A stretch of 64,000 nt of DNA from Maricaulis parjimensis (lineage in GTDB: Bacteria; Pseudomonadota; Alphaproteobacteria; Caulobacterales; Maricaulaceae): the NCBI RefSeq assembly GCF_016817355.1, contig NZ_JADOTT010000001.1, positions 313,094 to 377,093 of the forward strand, in the 5' to 3' direction. The translations under genes were made by a program, and so were the position numbers. The notes below the pieces were generated by a model. The model searched no databases. It had not been told where the DNA came from and saw nothing but the letters and a program-made list of their open reading frames with translations. Shown one piece after another: positions 42,275-49,531 of this stretch (position 1 is the stretch's first letter; the number at the start of each line of letters is the position of its first letter).

Positions 42275-43619
42275 GGACGCCGACTCCCACTTGCAGCAAA
42301 GGCGGTACGCTCACACTCAGGGCCAGTCCGCCGATCGCCGCGGCATACATGATGGCTGCCGCGCCAAGATAAGGCAGGGACAGGCCGGCCAGCCGGGACG
42401 CCGGGAGCGCAAAGGCCTCACGCAGGATCCAGACTGCCGGGACCAGCGTGACCAGACCGCGCACGATCATGGCGGATGTCGCCAGGACCAGATCACCGCC
42501 CAGCGCGCCGGCACTGACGGCCGCGAGACCCGCCACAACACCCAGCCCCGCTAGCAGGAGGGCCCGGCCGGTGGCTCCGCGCGCGATCAGGAGCGGTTCC
42601 AGGACCTGGGCCAGGACCAGGGGGAGCAGAGCCAGACACAGGATCTGCGCGAGCGTCCCGGCCATCTGCCATTGCGGGCCGAGGATGGCGGGGATGAAAA
42701 CAGGTGAAATCGCGGCGGCCCCCAGGAAGACAGGAAAGGCCATCGCAGAGACCAGGGAGAAAGCGCGCCCAAACCGCTCACCATGCCCGTCTTCAACCCT
42801 CGAAAAGGCAGGCAGGAGCGCCTGGAGAAGGGGGGCACAAACTGTCTGGTAGAGAAGCTGGTAGACCTGCAGGCCGACGCGGAATTGTGCCGTGGCCGCA
42901 GCGCCGAGCAGACCACCCAGGATGACCTGGACCATGCGGGGAAAACCGCCGCTGAGAAAGGCGCTCGAAATCAGGGGGACAGCGAAGCGGATCTGATTGC
43001 GCGCGCGGTCACCGTCAAATGCCAGACCGGGCAGCTGGCGCACCACGATCGCCGTGACCAGTGCAACACCGGCAATTTCCACCACCGAGTAGGCGACAAC
43101 AGCCCAGGCCCCCAGCCCGTTCGCAGCGAACACAATCGCCAGCACCGCCGCACTTGCCGAAGCGATGGACTGGGCGAAGGTCAATTGGCGGTGCCGGAAA
43201 GCGCGCTCAATCAAGGCTTCCTGAATCGCGCTTACAGCACTGATGGCCGGAATGAGTGCGGCCAGCAGAACAAGCGGCACCAGGCCCGGCAGGCCAATCA
43301 ATCCGCCGAGAACCGGCGACATCACCGCAAGTCCGGCCGCCAGCGCCAGACCAAGGCCGATATTGAGCCACCAGGCTGTATCACGGACCTGTGGTGTGAG
43401 CTCCGGAGCCTGGATAACCGCGTCCCGGAAGCCCCGGATCACGGCGATCCGCAGCAGCATCCCGATCGCAACGGCAATGGAACCGAGACCGAACTCCGCC
43501 GGGGTCAGCAAAGCTGCGAGCGTAAAGAAGGCGACCGTGTTCGCGCCTTGCCGGCCGGCAAAGCGCAGGAACAGCCAGAACGCTCCGCGAATGGTTACCT
43601 GCCTCAGACTGCCGGTCAC
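42159..43619 (-). CDS. Polysaccharide flippase (Wzx-type, MOP superfamily)
   Basis: The 486-residue protein has 12-14 membrane segments. It starts VTGSLRQVTIRGAFWLFLRFAGRQGANTVAFFTLAALLTPAEFGLGSIAVAIGMLLRIAVIRGFRDAVIQ, the N-terminus of oligosaccharide flippases (PF13440). It moves lipid-linked repeat units across the inner membrane. The GTG at 43617-43619 follows GGGGGGCAGC; a longer frame has no ribosome-binding site. It is on the opposite strand to the operons on both sides and forms a minus-strand group with the spike-like genes. Confidence 0.93.
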   Translation of the reverse strand: MTGSLRQVTIRGAFWLFLRFAGRQGANTVAFFTLAALLTPAEFGLGSIAVAIGMLLRIAVIRGFRDAVIQAPELTPQVRDTAWWLNIGLGLALAAGLAVMSPVLGGLIGLPGLVPLVLLAALIPAISAVSAIQEALIERAFRHRQLTFAQSIASASAAVLAIVFAANGLGAWAVVAYSVVEIAGVALVTAIVVRQLPGLAFDGDRARNQIRFAVPLISSAFLSGGFPRMVQVILGGLLGAAATAQFRVGLQVYQLLYQTVCAPLLQALLPAFSRVEDGHGERFGRAFSLVSAMAFPVFLGAAAISPVFIPAILGPQWQMAGTLAQILCLALLPLVLAQVLEPLLIARGATGRALLLAGLGVVAGLAAVSAGALGGDLVLATSAMIVRGLVTLVPAVWILREAFALPASRLAGLSLPYLGAAAIMYAAAIGGLALSVSVPPLLQVGVGVLMGGSVYLVLVRFGLKRLAPQAYQLLEASVPARVRRWL

Positions 43620-43741
43620 GCTGCCCCCCACTGCTTCGCCCGCGGGCCCGGCAGGCCGGGGCGTTTTGGCCCCGGCCACACAGTGCGGACAGCACAGACG
43701 CCGAAGCCTAGGCCGGGCGATGCTGCACTGCAATACGCTTG

Positions 43742-44389
43742 CTAGTTGAGGGCCGTGGCGCCGGGCGGAACAGCCTTCCCCATCCAGAGCGTGAGCCGGT
43801 GCACCTGCCCCATCAAGGGAAGGCTCGCATTGAACCCGCCAATATCCAGCGTGTGCAGGGTACCCACCCCCGGCACCAGATCCGAAAGCGGGGTTTGGCC
43901 CTCCAGCCCGAGCCAGGCCACTCCGCCTCTCACACCCATGCTGGCCGCATAGCGCTGCCCCGAGGGAAGCGGAACATGCCGCGTGAAGTGCTCCGCACCA
44001 TCCAGCGTCAGGCGACAGGTCAGATTGCTGCGGGTTGTCAGCACGGCCAGGCGATTGTCCAGGCTGCCATCATGCAGGATGGCGAGATAACCCGTTTCCT
44101 GGGCGCTGCCGTCTTCGCTGACGTCAATCCGCAAGGCGAAATCCACGCCTGACTGGCCCAGGGTCAACACAGGTCCGAGCGGCCAGGCTTCTCCGCCATC
44201 ACAGACAAGCCCGGGTGAAGCCAAAAGCGGTTCAGCACCACTCCATTCAGGCAGGTCCTGCAGCGCCTCTTGAGATTGCCCATTCCAGAAACGCCTGTTC
44301 TCGAAATCGAGGTCGAGCCTGGCGCCCGGAAAGGCCCAGCCCGGCCAGGCCGGCACGCCAGCCAGCGCCAGGCCCGGTCCGCCGATCAT
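43742..44389 (-). CDS. Jelly-roll-like protein next to the spike base protein (putative GTA head-spike fiber)
   Basis: The 215-residue protein lacks a signal peptide. It is rich in beta-strand-like sequence and contains a phage-structural-like opener, LDLDFENRRFWNGQSQEALQDLPEW, as in tail or head fibres with LamG or concanavalin-like folds. The end, FNASLPLMGQVHRLTLWMGK, resembles the last strand of such a jelly roll. It overlaps the spike base gene by 4 bp, so they are co-translated. By analogy with the RcGTA spike pair (GhsA/GhsB) it may be the fiber that binds surface polysaccharide. The family is inferred from context and pattern, not from a search. Confidence 0.6.
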   Translation of the reverse strand: MIGGPGLALAGVPAWPGWAFPGARLDLDFENRRFWNGQSQEALQDLPEWSGAEPLLASPGLVCDGGEAWPLGPVLTLGQSGVDFALRIDVSEDGSAQETGYLAILHDGSLDNRLAVLTTRSNLTCRLTLDGAEHFTRHVPLPSGQRYAASMGVRGGVAWLGLEGQTPLSDLVPGVGTLHTLDIGGFNASLPLMGQVHRLTLWMGKAVPPGATALN

Positions 44390-44646
44390 GCCAGCCCCAC
44401 AATATTGGCCGCCAGCGTGCCGGTGGCCAGAATACGACGGGCGCGGATCGCATACTGGACGCCCGGCAAAAGCCCGGGAAGCACGATCGTATCGCCCGCC
44501 AATGTGATCATGGCGACATCGCCGGCTGTCCCGACCATCAGCCCCCGGGTCGGCTTCGGCAGATCCGCAGCATCATCCGGGACGATCTGGAAGGCAAAAG
44601 AGGGCGGACTTGAAAGCCCGCGGACCTGGTTTTGTTCTAACGACAT
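44386..44646 (-). CDS. Spike base protein, Rcc01079-like (GTA head-spike)
   Basis: The 86-residue protein matches the pattern of the spike base family named after Rcc01079 of the Rhodobacter capsulatus gene transfer agent: FQIVPDDAADLPKPTRGLMVGTAGDVAMITLAGDTIVLPGLLPGV, then AIRARRILATGTLAANIVGLA. The P-D-x-D-L, TRG-x-x-VG-x-x-GD and ATGT-x-A-x-x-IV-x-L positions are the basis for the call. The ATG follows GGAGGAAAT. No capsid, portal or terminase gene is in this window. It and the next gene sit inside the exopolysaccharide locus. Confidence 0.72.
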   Translation of the reverse strand: MSLEQNQVRGLSSPPSFAFQIVPDDAADLPKPTRGLMVGTAGDVAMITLAGDTIVLPGLLPGVQYAIRARRILATGTLAANIVGLA

Positions 44647-44659
44647 ATTTCCTCCATGC

Positions 44660-44677
44660 GATTGATGCGGCGCAACA
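44660..44677. promoter_or_regulatory. EPS-locus motif upstream of spike base gene
   Basis: GATTGATGCGGCGCAACA matches 14 of 18 positions of the palindromic motif at 37576. It lies 14-31 bp upstream of the spike base ATG, between the minus-strand spike genes and the plus-strand epimerase operon. Confidence 0.4.
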
Positions 44678-44825
44678 ATTTGCGCTCACCACACTCGGGA
44701 ACCCTAGTGCCAGCAATCTTTGCGGGGATAAGTTTGTCCCACATCCGGCCCGATTCTTGTTGACTCCATGCTGCAGTGCATCATTCTAGCTTTACGTGCA
44801 GTCCGCAGATCGGGGGATCGTTGGG
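44678..44825. promoter_or_regulatory. Divergent promoter region of spike and epimerase operons
   Basis: This 148-bp gap contains TTGACT at 44760-44765, a possible -35 hexamer for the epimerase operon. The spacer downstream holds GCTGCAGTGCATCA (44770-44783). A clear -10 hexamer is not evident. A similar GCTGCACTGCAATA lies at 43722-43735, upstream of the flippase. Confidence 0.35.
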
Positions 44826-45815
44826 ATGGCCAAGACAGCACTTGTATGTGGCGCCGGGGGATTTATCGGCGGCCACCTCGTGAAGCGCCTCAAGCGCGAG
44901 GGGTTCTGGGTTCGTGGCGTTGATTTGAAGTTCAACGAACACGCAGAAACCGAGGCTGATGACTTCGTCATTGGGGATTTGAGAGATCAACTTGTGGTTC
45001 GTGACGTCGTCGACCGGAAGTTTGACGAGGTCTACCAGCTCGCCGCCGACATGGGCGGTGCCGGGTATATCTTCACCGGCGAGAATGATGCCGACATCAT
45101 GCACAATTCGGCGACGATCAATCTCAATGTGCTCGATGCCTGCTACAAGCGGAACAATAAGCGGGTCTTCTATTCTTCATCCGCCTGCATGTATCCGGAG
45201 CACAACCAGCTCGACCCGGACAATCCGAACTGCTCGGAAGACTCCGCCTATCCGGCCAATCCTGACAGCGAATACGGTTGGGAGAAGTTGTTCTCGGAAC
45301 GCCTCTATCTGGCCTATAACCGCAATTACGGCATGCAGAACCGGGTGGCGCGCTACCACAACATCTTCGGCCCCGAAGGCACTTGGCAGGGCGGCAAGGA
45401 AAAAGCGCCGGCCGCCATGTGCCGCAAGATCGCCCTGGCCGAACCGGGTCAATCGATCGAGGTCTGGGGTGACGGGCTGCAAACCCGGTCCTTTCTCTAT
45501 GTCGATGAGTGCGTGGAAGGCACGATCCGCCTCCTGCGTTCGGACTTCGAAGGGCCGGTGAATATCGGCTCCGAGGAAATGGTGACCATCAACGGCCTGG
45601 CCGAAATGGTGATCGACATCGCGGGCAAGGATACCGGGATCAAGAACATCCCGGGACCGCTGGGCGTCCGAGGCCGGAATTCCGACAACCGCCTGATCCG
45701 GGAGAAGCTGGGCTGGGCCCCATCCCAATCGCTGCGGACCGGGATGGAAAAGACCTATGGCTGGATTTCCGGGGAAATCCAGCGCCTGCACAATCAACGG
45801 ATCGCTGCGGAATAG
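44826..45815 (+). CDS. GDP-mannose 3,5-epimerase-like NDP-sugar epimerase
   Basis: The 329-residue extended SDR has GAGGFIGGHL (residues 9-18), a Ser-Ser-Ser-Ala-Cys active-site loop (117-121) and YGWEK (Y150, K154). It strongly matches plant GDP-mannose 3,5-epimerase (GME): LAADMGGAGYIF, YHNIFGPEGTWQGGKEKAPAAMCRK, WGDGLQTRSFLYVDECVEG and GPLGVRGRNSDN. GME yields GDP-L-galactose (and GDP-L-gulose) from GDP-mannose. The ATG at 44826 fits the conserved N-terminus; the upstream frame adds 10 unlikely residues. It leads an operon with a GT4 and a GDP-fucose-synthase-like gene. Confidence 0.9.
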   Translation: MAKTALVCGAGGFIGGHLVKRLKREGFWVRGVDLKFNEHAETEADDFVIGDLRDQLVVRDVVDRKFDEVYQLAADMGGAGYIFTGENDADIMHNSATINLNVLDACYKRNNKRVFYSSSACMYPEHNQLDPDNPNCSEDSAYPANPDSEYGWEKLFSERLYLAYNRNYGMQNRVARYHNIFGPEGTWQGGKEKAPAAMCRKIALAEPGQSIEVWGDGLQTRSFLYVDECVEGTIRLLRSDFEGPVNIGSEEMVTINGLAEMVIDIAGKDTGIKNIPGPLGVRGRNSDNRLIREKLGWAPSQSLRTGMEKTYGWISGEIQRLHNQRIAAE

Positions 45816-45836
45816 CGCCCAGTCAGGAGCTGCCGG

Positions 45837-47036
45837 ATGAGGATCCTGCTGCATGACTATGCCGGCCACCCCTTTCAGGCAGAACTGAGCCGTCGGCTCG
45901 CCCGCCGCGGCCATCAGGTCCTGCACGCCTTCTTTGCCGGGGATGCAGGGCCGAAGGGCCGGATGACACGACAGCTCGACGACCCGGCGACACTGGATTT
46001 CGCCGCCATCGAAACGCCGGGCGATTACTCCAAGACGAATTTCATCAAGCGACGCTCCGGCGACATCGCCTATGGCAAGGCCCTGGCCGCCCGGATTCTT
46101 GCCGACAGGCCAGACATCGTCATCTCCGGCAACACACCCACGGAAGCACAGGAACCCGTGCTGAAGGCCTGCCGCACGGCCGGCGCAGGCTTTGTGTTCT
46201 GGTGTCAGGACTTCTATTCCATTGCAGCAGCGCGGCTATTGCACAGGAAACTGCCCGGCCCCGGCCATCTGGTTGGCGCCTGGTACACATTCCTGGACCG
46301 CCGGCAGATGCGGTCGGCGGACCATATCGTCCTGATCACCGATGCCTTCCGCGCCCAGACCTCGGCCTGGGGCATCCCTGAGGACAGGATTTCCGTGATC
46401 CCGAACTGGGGCGCCATCGACGAAATCCCGGTGCAGGACAAGCAGAATTCATGGGCAGACGAGCATGGCCTCAGCGGCAGACCCGTCTGCCTCTACACCG
46501 GCACGCTCGCGCTCAAGCATGACCCCCGCCTGCTGGAGGCCATCGCCCGCTCCGGCCTGGCAGACATGGTTGTTGTCGCCTTCGGAGTTGGCAAGGATGC
46601 GCTGGAGAGCGTCAAGGCGCGCGACGGTCTGGACCGCCTGCATCTGCTCCCGCTCCAGCCCTTTGATCGCTTCGCCGAGGTTCTTGGCTCTGCCGATGTC
46701 CTGACCGCTGTTATCGAAGAGGAAGCGGGCGAATTCTCCGTTCCGTCAAAAGTCCTGTCCTATTTGTGTGCGGGACGACCGATCATCCTGTCAGCCCCAA
46801 AAGATAATCTGGCCGCCCAGATCATTGCGCAAAGTGGCGCCGGAATTGTCGTCGGACCCGGTGATACGGACGGGTTTGTCACGGCAGCACAGTCCTATCT
46901 GGACAATCCGGCAGAGGCGGCCCGCGCCGGCAAAGCCGGCCGCGCCTATGCCGAGGCCAATTTCGACCTGGACCGGGTGGCGGACCGGTTTGAGGCCGTG
47001 TTCGAAAGGGCCCTGTCAGCCCGGGACGCCGCGTGA
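45837..47036 (+). CDS. Glycosyltransferase family 4 (WbuB-like) enzyme
   Basis: The 399-residue GT-B enzyme has an N-terminal half LLHDYAGHPFQAELSRRLARRGHQVLHAF and a donor half with CLYTGTLALKHDPRLLEAIA and EEAGEFSVPSKVLSYLCAGRPIILSAPKDNLAAQIIAQSGAGIVV. The pattern resembles WbuB/WcaL-type transferases. The ATG lies 21 bp after the epimerase stop. A GTGA overlap links it to the next gene, so translation is coupled. It probably uses the GDP-sugar made by the neighbouring enzymes. Confidence 0.9.
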   Translation: MRILLHDYAGHPFQAELSRRLARRGHQVLHAFFAGDAGPKGRMTRQLDDPATLDFAAIETPGDYSKTNFIKRRSGDIAYGKALAARILADRPDIVISGNTPTEAQEPVLKACRTAGAGFVFWCQDFYSIAAARLLHRKLPGPGHLVGAWYTFLDRRQMRSADHIVLITDAFRAQTSAWGIPEDRISVIPNWGAIDEIPVQDKQNSWADEHGLSGRPVCLYTGTLALKHDPRLLEAIARSGLADMVVVAFGVGKDALESVKARDGLDRLHLLPLQPFDRFAEVLGSADVLTAVIEEEAGEFSVPSKVLSYLCAGRPIILSAPKDNLAAQIIAQSGAGIVVGPGDTDGFVTAAQSYLDNPAEAARAGKAGRAYAEANFDLDRVADRFEAVFERALSARDAA

Positions 47037-47995
47037 AACCGGAACCGGTCTTCAGCCTGGCCGGCAAGCGGATCTGGGTCGCCGGGCATACGGGAATGCT
47101 GGGCTCGGCTCTGGTCCGGGAATTGGATCGCCGGGGCTTTCGCGATGTCGTCGGGGCGGACCGCAGGGCCCTGGACCTGCGGGATGGCGATGCGACCCTG
47201 CGCTGGGCCAAGGCTGTCAAACCCTCCGTGGTTTTCCTGCCAGCCGGGACGATCGGCGGCATCCTCGCCAACAAGACGCGCCCTGCCGAATTCATGCGCG
47301 ACAATATCCTGATCGCGGTCAGCGTGATCGATGCCGCGCGCAAGATCGGCGTCGAAAAGCTCATCTATGTCGCCTCGTCAGCCGTCTATCCGGTATCGGC
47401 CGCCCAGCCCCTTCGGGAGGCGAGCCTGATGACAGGGCATCTGGAAGAGGCCCATGAGGGCTATTCCATGGCCAAACTGACGGGCATCAAGCTGTGCGAA
47501 ACCTATCAGCGCCAGTACCGCGCCAATTTCATCGCCGCCCTTCCCACCAATCTCTACGGGCCCGGCGACCGCTATGATCTGGAAAACTCCCATGTCATCC
47601 CGGCGCTCATCCGGAAGGCCGAGGAGGCCCGGCTGCGCGGTGAGACGGATCTCCATGTCTGGGGCAGCGGACAGGCCCGGCGGGATTTCCTGCACGTCGA
47701 TGACTGTGCCCGCGCGCTGTGTCATCTCATGGAGTATCACGGCGGCAAGGCCCCGGTGAATGTGGGCAGCGGGATCGATCTGACGATCGCGGATCTGGCC
47801 CGCACGATCATGCGTGTGGCGGGTTTGACGGGAGACCTGGTTTTCGACCCCGAACGACCGGACGGCGCCCCCCGCAGACAGCTCGACATCGAAGTGCTCG
47901 AGAGCCTTGGGTGGAAACCGGAAATCACCCTGGAAGCCGGTCTCGCCCAAGCGCTCACCGACTATCGGGAACGTCTGGCCACACCTGCGATCTAG
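47033..47995 (+). CDS. GDP-L-fucose synthase-like reductase/epimerase
   Basis: The 320-residue extended SDR has FSLAGKRIWVAGHTGMLGSALVREL (residues 7-31, with GHTGMLG) and VGADRRALDLRD. YSMAK follows in the middle (catalytic Tyr/Lys), then LPTNLYGPGDRYDLENSHVIPALIRKAEEARLRG, all diagnostic of GDP-L-fucose synthase. It would convert GDP-4-keto-6-deoxymannose to GDP-L-fucose, but no GDP-mannose 4,6-dehydratase is in the window. The start is GTG, overlapping the GT4 stop by 4 bp. The operon with the GME-like epimerase suggests GDP-mannose-derived sugars. Confidence 0.9.
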   Translation: MKPEPVFSLAGKRIWVAGHTGMLGSALVRELDRRGFRDVVGADRRALDLRDGDATLRWAKAVKPSVVFLPAGTIGGILANKTRPAEFMRDNILIAVSVIDAARKIGVEKLIYVASSAVYPVSAAQPLREASLMTGHLEEAHEGYSMAKLTGIKLCETYQRQYRANFIAALPTNLYGPGDRYDLENSHVIPALIRKAEEARLRGETDLHVWGSGQARRDFLHVDDCARALCHLMEYHGGKAPVNVGSGIDLTIADLARTIMRVAGLTGDLVFDPERPDGAPRRQLDIEVLESLGWKPEITLEAGLAQALTDYRERLATPAI

Positions 47996-48090
47996 ACGCC
48001 CGCCTGAGCCGCGTTCCATGTGAGCAACGACCCCGGCACCGAATGCTGTGACAGGCTCGGGTCGAGCGGAGCGGCAACAAAAAAGAAAAA

Positions 48091-48167
48091 TGGCGCACCC
48101 AAGAGGATTCGAACCTCTGACCTCTGCCTTCGGAGGGCAGCGCTCTATCCAGCTGAGCTATGGGTGC
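48091..48167 (-). tRNA. tRNA-Arg (anticodon CCG)
   Basis: A 77-nt cloverleaf with CCA encoded at its 3' end (48091-48093). The anticodon loop CTCCGAA gives CCG, reading CGG codons. The T arm pairs AGAGG with CCTCT, and the acceptor is GCACCCA. Minus-strand downstream DNA is T-rich (TTTTTCTTTTTTG), a possible terminator. Confidence 0.96.
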
Positions 48168-48236
48168 GTGGAAGGCGAGGCTTACCCGATGCCGGGGCGC
48201 GGCGCAATTGGGTTGCGCTCTGTCTTTTCAGCCTGG

Positions 48237-48623
48237 CTATTCGCTGGCGGGACCGGTGCCCTTGAACAGGGTGCGGGCGGCGATCAGGACGAAGCCGGTG
48301 AGAACGACGCTGATGGCGATCCAATTGGCCAGGTCGATCGGAGCCAGCAGCCAGACCAGGCTGTGACCCAGACCGGCCAGAACCATGACCAGGGCGAAGA
48401 AGCGCTTGAAGGCGGCCTTGGCGGGATTGGAGGCCTCACCGGGCAGGCGTTTGGCGACCGGGTTGGAGAAGATCACGATGGTGATCCCCATGACGATGCC
48501 CAGCACCCGGTCCGGCATGCTGTCCGGGATCCAGCCCTGCCCGTTCGCCAGCGCGGCGGCCAGGGCAGTGAGGATGATGAGGGCGGCATAGCCCATGGCA
48601 AAACCGACATTGCGGGTGATCAT
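48237..48623 (-). CDS. Small membrane protein paired with SdpR-type repressor
   Basis: The 128-residue protein has four hydrophobic segments (residues 5-27, 41-53, 75-95 and 102-120). It overlaps the upstream SdpR-like gene by 4 bp, so the two are co-expressed. Its position matches the SdpI immunity protein in Bacillus sdpRI operons, but the sequence is shorter and I do not recognise the conserved SdpI motif. A role in protection against a membrane-active factor is only a suggestion. Confidence 0.7.
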   Translation of the reverse strand: MITRNVGFAMGYAALIILTALAAALANGQGWIPDSMPDRVLGIVMGITIVIFSNPVAKRLPGEASNPAKAAFKRFFALVMVLAGLGHSLVWLLAPIDLANWIAISVVLTGFVLIAARTLFKGTGPASE

Positions 48624-48907
48624 TGGGTGTCTCCTTTCGGGGTATCCGATCCGAGGCCGAACAGGCCGGCAAAGCCGAGCAGGGCCTCCTCCAGGACGGA
48701 CACGTTGAGATGATAGATAAGCGACTTGCCCTGGCGCTCCGTGGTCACCAGACCGGCCTCGCGCAGCACGGCGAAGTGCGCGGACATGGTGGGTTTGGAC
48801 ACGGGAAAGTCCGCGGCCAGCTCACCGGCGGATTTGGGGCCGGACTTGAGACGCTCCAGAACCTGACGGCGGGTCGGGTCGGCGAGGGCTTTGAAAACAT
48901 CACTCAT
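48620..48907 (-). CDS. ArsR/SdpR-family transcriptional repressor
   Basis: The 95-residue winged-helix protein begins [68 protein letters not shown]. This is the autorepressor SdpR pattern. It lacks metal-binding cysteines, so it is not an arsenic or zinc sensor. An inverted GACAAT...ATTGTC site lies just upstream. It leads a two-gene operon with a small membrane protein. Confidence 0.9.
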   Translation of the reverse strand: MSDVFKALADPTRRQVLERLKSGPKSAGELAADFPVSKPTMSAHFAVLREAGLVTTERQGKSLIYHLNVSVLEEALLGFAGLFGLGSDTPKGDTQ

Positions 48908-48913
48908 GATTTA

Positions 48914-48942
48914 GACAATTAGCTATTCATCTAACTATTGTC
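48914..48942. promoter_or_regulatory. Putative SdpR operator
   Basis: GACAAT (48914-48919) and ATTGTC (48937-48942) are inverted across a centre that carries TAG and CTA pieces (TAGCTATTCATCTAACTA). This sits 7 bp upstream of the repressor start codon, in the AT-rich promoter region. Confidence 0.55.
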
Positions 48943-49002
48943 AAGAGAAAGAGGCCCGTCCGGATGGAGCGGGCCTCGTGCATGGCGTTATCGACTGAAA
49001 AA

Positions 49003-49392
49003 TCAGGCGAAACTACCGTCTTCCATACCATCGCCATCGGCGTCATCCAGGTCGCCGGAATTGCGGCGTCCACCCAGATCATCGCCGGTATCGTCTTCGC
49101 GGCGACGGCGGCCTCCGCGCTGATGCTCGGCATAACCCGTCATGCCAACACCCCAATCGCGGTCATATCCGTCCACACCGCGATTGCGGAAGCGGAGTTT
49201 GGGACCGGGCTTGAGGATCCAGGCATGGACCCAGAGCGCGGTGATCGCCGAGATCAGGATCAGGCCGGCGGCAAAACCGGCGCCGATCTGCCCCTGGGGC
49301 TGGATGAAAATGCCGAAGAACCAGGCGAGGGCGAGGAAGAGCGGCACGGACACAAAGAAAGCGACAATTCGCCGGACCGGATGTGCACGCAT
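49003..49392 (-). CDS. Small membrane protein with charged C-terminal tail
   Basis: The roughly 129-residue protein has two hydrophobic segments (RRIVAFFVSVPLFLALAWFFG and GFAAGLILISAITALWVHAWIL). A basic tail (GPKLRFRNRG) follows, then a Gly/Asp/Arg-rich end (GGRRRREDDTGDDLGGRRNSGDLDDADG). The ATG at 49392 follows GGGAGGGTAAT. It lies between the repressor operon and an ABC ATPase. No known family. Confidence 0.6.
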   Translation of the reverse strand: MRAHPVRRIVAFFVSVPLFLALAWFFGIFIQPQGQIGAGFAAGLILISAITALWVHAWILKPGPKLRFRNRGVDGYDRDWGVGMTGYAEHQRGGRRRREDDTGDDLGGRRNSGDLDDADGDGMEDGSFA

Positions 49393-49531
49393 ATTACCCT
49401 CCCTTGTCATCCCTGCGGACAAGTCCGCAGTGCATCCCCCTGGATGCCTGCGCAGGATGCGGGCCAATCATGCCGAAAAAGGGGCAGGTTGCGGGGGACA
49501 AATCCCGCACCTGTCCCGCTTTTCCAAAGCG
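49393..49531. repeat. Intergenic repeat copy of the CTTGTCATCCC family
   Basis: The segment 49401-49460 starts CCCTTGTCATCCCTGCGGAC and then folds on itself (TGCGGACAAGTCCGCA). The first ten bases match the units at 10981 and 57371. It lies just upstream of the small membrane gene and provides its ribosome-binding region. Confidence 0.55.
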
